Positions 7,240 to 12,277 of a stretch of DNA of 12,277 nucleotides are shown piece after piece (the first letter of the stretch is position 1; every line of letters starts with the position of its first letter). Both the position numbers and the translations under genes were made by a program. The notes below the pieces were generated by a model. The model was given only the letters and a program-made list of their open reading frames with translations. It did no database searches and was not told where the DNA came from. Source of the stretch: Chloroflexota bacterium (GTDB taxonomy: Bacteria; Chloroflexota; Anaerolineae; Anaerolineales; UBA4823); contig DAOVXM010000021.1 of the NCBI GenBank assembly GCA_030636125.1, positions 1-12,277 of the forward strand, written 5' to 3'.

Positions 7240-7754
7240 TGACTTTGACCTTTGCCTTTTGGTTGAGTGTGGTTGTGTTTGGAATTATTGGTGCGATGCG
7301 TGGCTGGGCAAAGGAGTTCTTGGTGACGTTCAGCGTTATTCTAGCGCTTTTCTTATTGGAAGTTCTCGGGCGTTATTTTCCTCCAGTTCGCGAATTTTTT
7401 GCTCAACCTAATGGCAGTTCCGAGTTTTGGGCACGCACGATTATTTTGCTCGTTCTGGTTTTCTTCGGTTACCAGACACCCAATATTGCGCGGATGGCTT
7501 CACCTCGTTTTGCTAGAGAACGCTTGGCAGATTCGTTGTTAGGATTTTTTCTGGGTGCTATAAATGGTTATCTCATTGTTGGTACTTTGTGGTGGTTCTT
7601 GATTGATTCGGGATATCCCTTCCCGAAGGTTATCACCCCACCTACTCCGACTCCCGACATTATCGCATTTCTTCCTCCAGAGCTATTGAGCATTCCAACC
7701 ATTTATTTTGCAATTGCAATTGCATTTCTCTTTGTGCTGGTTGTATTTATTTGA
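7239..7754 (+). CDS. CvpA-like small integral membrane protein
   Basis: A protein of 171 residues, almost all hydrophobic. Likely membrane segments are near 3-19, 26-43, 64-78, 98-116 and 152-171. The first loop carries GAMRGWAKEFL, resembling the G-x-x-R-G-x-x-K-E pattern of the CvpA family (colicin V production protein), and DSLLGFFLGAINGYLIVG resembles the later glycine-rich CvpA helix. A polar loop with a Pro-Thr stretch (PPTPTP) precedes the last helix, and the protein ends inside that helix. The GGAGGTGA site (7225-7232) is six bases from ATG 7239 and only three from ATG 7236, so 7239 is preferred; it overlaps the murG stop as TGATG, implying coupled translation. CvpA proteins have no settled biochemical role; placement between murG and murC suggests an envelope function. 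Confidence 0.75.
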   Translation: MTLTFAFWLSVVVFGIIGAMRGWAKEFLVTFSVILALFLLEVLGRYFPPVREFFAQPNGSSEFWARTIILLVLVFFGYQTPNIARMASPRFARERLADSLLGFFLGAINGYLIVGTLWWFLIDSGYPFPKVITPPTPTPDIIAFLPPELLSIPTIYFAIAIAFLFVLVVFI

Positions 7755-7767
7755 GGTAGGAAACTAG

Positions 7768-9171
7768 ATGACACATGTGCATTTGATTGGAATTGGGGGG
7801 AGCGGCCTCTCGGCAATTGCGCGCGTTCTTTTGGAACGGGGTGATGTGGTCAGTGGTTCTGACCAACAGGAATCACCCTTTGCGCAAGACTTGCAGGCTG
7901 CTGGTGCGCGTGTCTATCGTGGCCACAATCCCGAGAATATCACAGGTGCCGATTTGGTAATTCGTTCATCTGCCGTATCGGATGATAATGTGGAGGTAAA
8001 AGCCGCGCGTGCTTTGGGAATCCCTGTCCTCAAACGCTCGGAGTTCTTGGGTCAATTGATGGAAGGTTATCAGGTGATCGCCGTAGCTGGCACACATGGT
8101 AAGACTACCACGACTGCCATGATTGCTTGGATGCTATCCGCTTTGAATCAAGATCCCTCCTATATCATTGGAGGTGTCTCGGACAATCTGGGGACAAACG
8201 CTCATGCTGGTCAAGGGTCTTCCTTTGTGGTTGAAGCTGATGAATATGACCGCATGTTTTTAGGGCTGGAGCCGGAGATAGCTGTGATAACCAATGTGGA
8301 GCACGACCACCCCGATTGTTATCCCACGCAACAAGACTTTTTCAAGGCTTTCCAGCAATTTATCAGCCGGCTGACTCCAGGTGGAGTTATATTTGGTTGT
8401 GTAGATGATCCCCAGGCCAGACAATTATTACAAAGAGCGCGGGAGGATGGTATCGACCTTCGTTCTTACGGCTTAAATCGCTTGTTGAATGGAACATTGC
8501 CCGATTATTTTGCCCATGGCCTTTCACCTGTGGAAGGCAGCGGCTTTTCATTTGAAGCTGTAGTCCCACCTCAGGAGGGTAAAGATTCAAAAACTGTTCA
8601 AGTTACCCTTCACGTGCCCGGCAGGCACAACGTGCTCAACGCTTTGGCAGCCCTTGCAGTGGCGGACGAATTAGGTTTACCGCTTATAGAAGTTGCACAA
8701 ATCTTAGGTGATTTTCGTGGCACCAATCGTCGTTTTGAAGTCCGAGGAGAGGTGGAAGGTGTCACTGTAATCGATGACTATGCCCATCACCCAACGGAGA
8801 TACAAGCTACGTTGTCAGCGGCTCGTGATCGTTACCCTGAGCACGAGATATGGACAGTTTGGCAACCGCACACCTATTCACGCACTCGTAAATTGTTCGC
8901 CGAATTTTCCGTCTCTTTTAAGGATGCTGACCATTTGATGGTCACTGATGTGTATGCGGCTCGTGAGGCTGCTCCCACAAATGGATTTTCGTCCAAAGAG
9001 CTCGTAGACGCAATTTCCCACCCGGACGTGCAGTACGTGAGTGACTTTGACCAGGCTGTACACATTCTGGCAGATCGTCTTGGCAAACGCGATATCTTAT
9101 TGGTGCTCTCAGCAGGAGATGCAGATCAAATAAGTACTAAGGTATTAGAAGCTATCCAGGATTCTCCATAG
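7768..9171 (+). CDS. murC: UDP-N-acetylmuramate--L-alanine ligase MurC
   Basis: Cytoplasmic ATP-dependent ligase that adds L-Ala to UDP-MurNAc, the first amino acid step of the stem peptide. The N-terminal Rossmann loop is GIGGSGLSAIA. The ATPase P-loop GTHGKTTTT starts at 108 (K112), and VEADEYDRMF (155-164) supplies the metal and carbamate-region residues. The NVEHDHPD segment follows, and the C-terminal domain has DDYAHHP at 336-342 and WQPHTYSRT. GTHGKT and DDYAHHPTE are diagnostic for MurC over MurD, MurE and MurF. The 467 residues are typical. ATG 7768 has a purine-rich GGTAGG several bases upstream. A 13-base gap separates it from the preceding gene. Confidence 0.97.
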   Translation: MTHVHLIGIGGSGLSAIARVLLERGDVVSGSDQQESPFAQDLQAAGARVYRGHNPENITGADLVIRSSAVSDDNVEVKAARALGIPVLKRSEFLGQLMEGYQVIAVAGTHGKTTTTAMIAWMLSALNQDPSYIIGGVSDNLGTNAHAGQGSSFVVEADEYDRMFLGLEPEIAVITNVEHDHPDCYPTQQDFFKAFQQFISRLTPGGVIFGCVDDPQARQLLQRAREDGIDLRSYGLNRLLNGTLPDYFAHGLSPVEGSGFSFEAVVPPQEGKDSKTVQVTLHVPGRHNVLNALAALAVADELGLPLIEVAQILGDFRGTNRRFEVRGEVEGVTVIDDYAHHPTEIQATLSAARDRYPEHEIWTVWQPHTYSRTRKLFAEFSVSFKDADHLMVTDVYAAREAAPTNGFSSKELVDAISHPDVQYVSDFDQAVHILADRLGKRDILLVLSAGDADQISTKVLEAIQDSP

Positions 9172-9182
9172 GAGCTACCCGT

Positions 9183-9365
9183 ATGAGCGATACGAAACAA
9201 ACCTATCAAGCTGAGATACTTTCTGCGCCGATCCTGGAGCTACGGCCTCGACCCAAGGAAGAGGCAGAGGCTAAAGGACTGGCAGCTTCCTCAATCGATT
9301 CAAGCAAATTCCCCTTCTCGCGTGAGGTGATCCAACGCCTTATTGATCGGATTAAGGAAGAGTGA
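9183..9365 (+). CDS. Small protein of unknown function between murC and murB
   Basis: A 60-codon gene with a strong start: AGGAG (9170-9174), overlapping the murC TAG, lies eight bases before ATG 9183. The gap from murC is only 11 bases, so it is probably translated together with murC. The product is polar, with no signal peptide, membrane segment or cysteine. It has a charged middle (RPRPKEEAEAK), a Ser-rich linker, and a C-terminal stretch FSREVIQRLIDRIKEE that should form an amphipathic helix. I do not recognise a family. It could be a small partner of MurC or MurB or a scaffold peptide, but nothing in the sequence proves a role. Ribosome site and spacing make a real gene more likely than chance. 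Confidence 0.65.
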   Translation: MSDTKQTYQAEILSAPILELRPRPKEEAEAKGLAASSIDSSKFPFSREVIQRLIDRIKEE

Positions 9366-9379
9366 AATTCTTCTTTGAC

Positions 9380-9423
9380 TTTTTGGTTGAGCTGGTGACT
9401 TGCGGATGTACTAGGACCAAAAA
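9380..9423 (+). repeat. Inverted repeat ahead of murB
   Basis: TTTTTGGT (9380-9387) is perfectly complementary to ACCAAAAA (9416-9423), with a 28-base loop. The right arm ends three bases before the proposed murB GTG, and the weak AGGA (9413-9416) lies at its edge. The A/T-rich arms and long loop make a stable hairpin doubtful; it might modulate murB initiation. It is not an intrinsic terminator on the plus strand, since the T-run is in the left arm. Confidence 0.25.
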
Positions 9424-9426
9424 ATT

Positions 9427-10401
9427 GTGAACTTTGCACCTTTACACTCGAAATCCCCCGAACTGGGACCATTAAGGGCTGTGTTTGGGAACCGTATGCG
9501 TATGCATATACCTTTAGCCCGGTTTACTGCCTCTCGTGTAGGAGGCCCTGCTGATGTGTTGCTTGAGGTTAATTCTGCGGATGAACTAGCTCAAGCTGCC
9601 ATAATACTGTGGGATCAGGATATACCGTTCGTGATCATCGGTGGTGGCTCCAATGTGTTAGTAAGTGATCTGGGCATACGCGAGGTTGTGATCATTAATC
9701 GGGCGCGCAAGGTTCGCTTTGACGAATCCTCACAGGTTCCAACTGTTTGGGCTGAATCCGGAGCAAACTTTGGCGTAATTGCTCGTCAAGCTGCCACTCG
9801 CGGGCTATCAGGTCTGGAGTGGGCTGCGGGTATCCCAGGTACACTAGGCGGTGCCGTGGTTGGGAATGCTGGTGCACATGGTGGTGAGGTTGCTGGCAAC
9901 CTTGTCGTGGCAGAGATCTTGCAACAACGAACATTAATGCAAGATGATGTGCCGCAACGACAAGAATGGCCTGCTGAGAGGTTTAAATTTGCCTACCGAA
10001 GCAGCGTGCTAAAACCGAGCTCTCGACCTACGGTCATCTTGGCAGCCTTAATGCGCTTAGAACATGCTTCTCGGGAAGATGTTCAAGCGAAAATCGCTCA
10101 GTTTGTGGATTACCGGCATCGTACTCAACCACCGGGAGCAAGCATGGGTTCCATGTTTAAAAATCCTAAGGCAGATTATGCTGGTCGATTAATTGAAGCG
10201 GCTGGTTTGAAAGGCACTCGTATTGGAGATGCCCAAATCAGTAACACACACGCTAATTTCTTTATAAACCAGGGTCAGGCATCAGCCTCAGATATATTTG
10301 CACTGATCCAATTGGCTAAGAGGAGTGTTTTCGAGAAGTTCGATATTGCATTGGATCCGGAAATTGAATTGATTGGTGATTGGTCTGAAGTCACCAGTTG
10401 A
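9427..10401 (+). CDS. murB: UDP-N-acetylenolpyruvoylglucosamine reductase MurB
   Basis: FAD- and NADPH-dependent cytoplasmic reductase that turns UDP-GlcNAc-enolpyruvate into UDP-MurNAc, the substrate of MurC. The FAD domain shows RFTASRVGGPAD (32-43), GGGSNVLVSD from 72 and GLEWAAGIPGTLGGA from 129, followed by GNAGAHGG. The substrate domain shows FAYRSSVL, GSMFKNP with presumed catalytic Ser242, RLIEAAGLKG, NTHANFFIN and a closing PEIELIG with the conserved Glu. Short spacing in the C-terminal domain resembles type II MurB. The start is uncertain: GTG 9427 has only AGGA ten bases upstream, and family proteins often begin near residue 14-20 of this reading (FGNRMRMHIPLARFT), with GTG 9481 and ATG 9496 as alternatives. 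The length of 324 from GTG 9427 is slightly long. Confidence 0.95.
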   Translation: MNFAPLHSKSPELGPLRAVFGNRMRMHIPLARFTASRVGGPADVLLEVNSADELAQAAIILWDQDIPFVIIGGGSNVLVSDLGIREVVIINRARKVRFDESSQVPTVWAESGANFGVIARQAATRGLSGLEWAAGIPGTLGGAVVGNAGAHGGEVAGNLVVAEILQQRTLMQDDVPQRQEWPAERFKFAYRSSVLKPSSRPTVILAALMRLEHASREDVQAKIAQFVDYRHRTQPPGASMGSMFKNPKADYAGRLIEAAGLKGTRIGDAQISNTHANFFINQGQASASDIFALIQLAKRSVFEKFDIALDPEIELIGDWSEVTS

Positions 10402-10440
10402 TGGCTTAATAATCTTTTTTAGGCAGGTATATTGAGAATT

Positions 10441-11562
10441 ATGAGCAATAAAGAAAGGCTCCGCATAGGCATGATCTTTGGTGGTCGCTCAGGCGAACAC
10501 GAAGTGTCGTTGATGTCTGCGCGCTCGGTATTATCAGCATTGGATCCAGAGAAATATATTGTGACCCAAATCGGTATCACTCATGACGGCGTTTGGATGG
10601 TTGGTGATGGCGTCCTGGAGGCAATGACTGCAGAAAGCTATGCATTGCTAAAACCGGCTACAATCCTACCTGATCCCAGCCGGCAAGGGTTATTCTTGAT
10701 CCGCGGATCGGACCGTGGTGAGCTCCTTGAGCACTTATCCGGATTGGATGTAGTCTTCCCGTTGCTCCACGGGACATTTGGCGAAGATGGCACGATGCAA
10801 GGACTTTTTGAGGTTGCTGAGATGGCTTATGTGGGTGCTGGAGTCTTAGGATCATCAGTTGGCATGGATAAAGGCGTCTTCAAAGACGTGATGCGCGCAA
10901 ATGATATTCCTGTGTTGGAGTCAGCTATTATCCTACGTAGCGAGATTACAGCTGATTTGGATGCCGTCTTGAATAGGTCCGAACAGATTGCTTCGTATCC
11001 ACTCTTTGTCAAGCCAGCCAACCTCGGTTCCTCTGTAGGTGTGAGCAAGTGCAAAAGCCGCTCTGACCTCCTGGAAGGAGTTATGGAGGCAGCTCGCTTT
11101 GACCGTCGGATTCTTGTAGAGCGGGGTGTCAAGGGTCGTGAAATTGAAGTTAGTGTGTTAGGCAATAATAACCCGCAGGCTTCCATACCTGGTGAGATCA
11201 TTCCTTCTGGCGATTTCTATTCCTACGAGGCCAAATACCATGACGGACGCTCAGAGTTACTCATTCCCGCGCCCATCTCTCAAGAACTGGTTATGCAGGT
11301 GCAATCAATAGCAAAGAAAGCCTACCAGGCAATTGATTGTGCTGGAATGGCACGCGCTGACTTTTTATTGGATAAGGACACCGGAGATCTATATTTGAAT
11401 GAGTTGAATACTATTCCTGGTTTTACTACCATCAGTATGTACCCTAAGTTATGGGAGGCCAGTGGAGTACCGTATCCAGACCTGGTCGATAAATTAATCG
11501 AATTAGCCCTGGAACGTAAATCCGAAAGGGACCAGACTGAGCGCAGGTATTTCCGGACCTGA
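10441..11562 (+). CDS. ddl: D-alanine--D-alanine ligase
   Basis: ATP-grasp ligase that makes the D-Ala-D-Ala dipeptide used by MurF. It has 373 residues from ATG 10441. Motifs in order: FGGRSGEHEVS (13-23), LHGTFGEDG with H110, the ATP-grasp strand FVKPANLGSSVGVSK with K191, the mobile loop FYSYEAKY, and LNELNTIPGFT with the metal-binding E321 and N323. The loop tyrosine (Y266, in EAKY) is retained where D-Ala-D-lactate ligases carry Phe, so ordinary D-Ala-D-Ala product and no intrinsic vancomycin-type substitution is inferred. Start is not certain: TTG 10432 is in frame and closer to the AGGCAGG site (10421-10427), while ATG 10441 has only a GAG four bases ahead. It follows murB by about 40 bases. 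Confidence 0.95.
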   Translation: MSNKERLRIGMIFGGRSGEHEVSLMSARSVLSALDPEKYIVTQIGITHDGVWMVGDGVLEAMTAESYALLKPATILPDPSRQGLFLIRGSDRGELLEHLSGLDVVFPLLHGTFGEDGTMQGLFEVAEMAYVGAGVLGSSVGMDKGVFKDVMRANDIPVLESAIILRSEITADLDAVLNRSEQIASYPLFVKPANLGSSVGVSKCKSRSDLLEGVMEAARFDRRILVERGVKGREIEVSVLGNNNPQASIPGEIIPSGDFYSYEAKYHDGRSELLIPAPISQELVMQVQSIAKKAYQAIDCAGMARADFLLDKDTGDLYLNELNTIPGFTTISMYPKLWEASGVPYPDLVDKLIELALERKSERDQTERRYFRT

Positions 11563-11584
11563 CTCGTAAATAGAGAAGGCTTTT

Positions 11585-12277
11585 ATGACACATACGGATA
11601 ATTACTTTGATGGTTATGATGACAGGCGCTCCCGACGAAAAAGGAGCTCAGATAGTCGTGCCAAGAAAGCAAACCAAAGGTCAAGAGCGAGTCGAGCTCA
11701 GATTGGACCTCGACCCCTGCCACCAGTGATGGTTCGAGGTGGAAGCCTAGGCATCTCTCTTCCGACTCGTAAGCGCAAGAAACAGAAGGTGCGCCGTCGC
11801 TATGATCTGACCCTCAACGTACCCGGCGCAGAAATGCGCTTACCGGCTGTGCCTCAGATATCCATTGGTATCCGTTTAATATCCGGTATGCTAGTAGTGG
11901 TTTTAGCTATGCTTCTTTACCATTTATGGAGCTCGCCAATATATCATGTAGAAGGAGCAGAGATTGTTGGTTTACAACGTTTGACCAGCCTAGATGTAAA
12001 TTCAGTCATGGATCTCGCCGGTGAATTAATTTTTACTGTGGATGCAGAAGGGATCCAGCAAAGATTGCAAGAGGCATTTCCGGAGTTTTCTTCAGTTACG
12101 GTGAGTGTTGGATTGCCCAGGGATGTTTCGGTAACCGTGGAGGAACGACTGCCGATTTTAACGTGGAGGCAGGATGGACGCACTGTATTGGTCGATGCCA
12201 ATGGAATTGCATTTCCATTGCGTGATCAGGCTCAATCTGGACCGGCGTTGGTTGTTGATGCGTTTGATTCCCCACCA
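11585..12277 (+). CDS. ftsQ: Cell division protein FtsQ/DivIB, 3' truncated by the window end
   Basis: Bitopic divisome protein that links FtsW and its PBP partner to other septal proteins. The frame is open from ATG 11585 to the last base (231 codons); AGAAGG (11574-11579) lies five bases upstream. The predicted cytoplasmic N-terminus is unusually long, about 92 residues, and strongly basic, with clusters such as RRSRRKR and TRKRKKQKVRRR. One membrane segment follows near 94-114. A POTRA domain begins near 118 (YHVEGAEIVGLQRL) and continues through PEFSSVTVSVGLPRDVSVTVEER. Then comes the start of the FtsQ beta domain (WRQDGRTVLVDANGIAFPL). POTRA plus position after ddl supports FtsQ strongly. 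The missing C-terminus lies beyond the window, where ftsA and ftsZ would be expected. Confidence 0.92.
   Translation, partial: MTHTDNYFDGYDDRRSRRKRSSDSRAKKANQRSRASRAQIGPRPLPPVMVRGGSLGISLPTRKRKKQKVRRRYDLTLNVPGAEMRLPAVPQISIGIRLISGMLVVVLAMLLYHLWSSPIYHVEGAEIVGLQRLTSLDVNSVMDLAGELIFTVDAEGIQQRLQEAFPEFSSVTVSVGLPRDVSVTVEERLPILTWRQDGRTVLVDANGIAFPLRDQAQSGPALVVDAFDSPP

Noticed and set aside
9206..9472. 88-codon minus-strand frame overlapping the small gene before murB
   Set aside because: The plus-strand frame has the strong AGGAG site and operon spacing; the minus frame runs across two plus-strand genes against the operon direction.
10827..11201. 124-codon open frame on the minus strand inside ddl
   Set aside because: It is fully antisense to a gene with intact catalytic motifs, has low-complexity composition and no recognisable domain.
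10441..11562. D-Ala-D-lactate ligase (vancomycin-type resistance)
   Set aside because: The omega-loop residue that is Phe in such ligases is Tyr here (EAKY), consistent with ordinary Ddl.

Overview
The window is one uninterrupted, plus-strand division and cell wall (dcw) gene cluster. It runs from the 3' part of a division penicillin-binding protein to the 5' part of ftsQ. Gene order is pbp/ftsI (partial) - murF - mraY - murD - ftsW - murG - cvpA-like - murC - small unknown gene - murB - ddl - ftsQ (partial). The gene order, the phrasing of several proteins (notably MurG and MraY), a base composition near 50% G+C and good GGAGG-type ribosome binding sites suggest a member of the Chloroflexota, most likely class Anaerolineae. 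That assignment comes from memory of family sequences, not from a search.

Layout: 1-962 is the PBP transpeptidase domain. After an 83-base gap holding a hairpin comes murF (start best placed at 1046), which overlaps mraY by four bases (ATGA). A 27-base gap with a possible ribosome-site hairpin leads to murD. murD overlaps ftsW by 31 bases, and ftsW overlaps murG by 83 bases if murG starts at the well-supported GTG at 6037. A small membrane protein of CvpA type is coupled to the murG stop (TGATG). It is followed by murC, a 60-codon unknown gene with a strong ribosome binding site, a 61-base gap, murB, ddl, and ftsQ, which runs off the end. No gap exceeds 85 bases; no tRNA, rRNA, CRISPR array, insertion sequence or convincing promoter was seen.

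How it works together: MurB and MurC make UDP-MurNAc-L-Ala. MurD adds D-Glu. The MurE step is not encoded here. Ddl makes D-Ala-D-Ala, which MurF joins to give UDP-MurNAc-pentapeptide. MraY loads it on undecaprenyl phosphate (lipid I), MurG adds GlcNAc (lipid II), and FtsW with its partner PBP polymerises and crosslinks it at the septum with FtsQ as scaffold.

No wholly new system is evident, but several points stand out. MurG lacks the histidine of the GGTGGH loop and the whole HEQN motif while keeping its donor-sugar residues. MraY carries QHH in place of its HHH motif and lacks the lysine after its DD pair. murE is missing from its usual place between the PBP gene and murF. MurG has an insertion of about 20 residues, rich in inverted repeats, that begins where the ftsW frame ends. 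Two uncharacterised small genes sit among the ligase genes.
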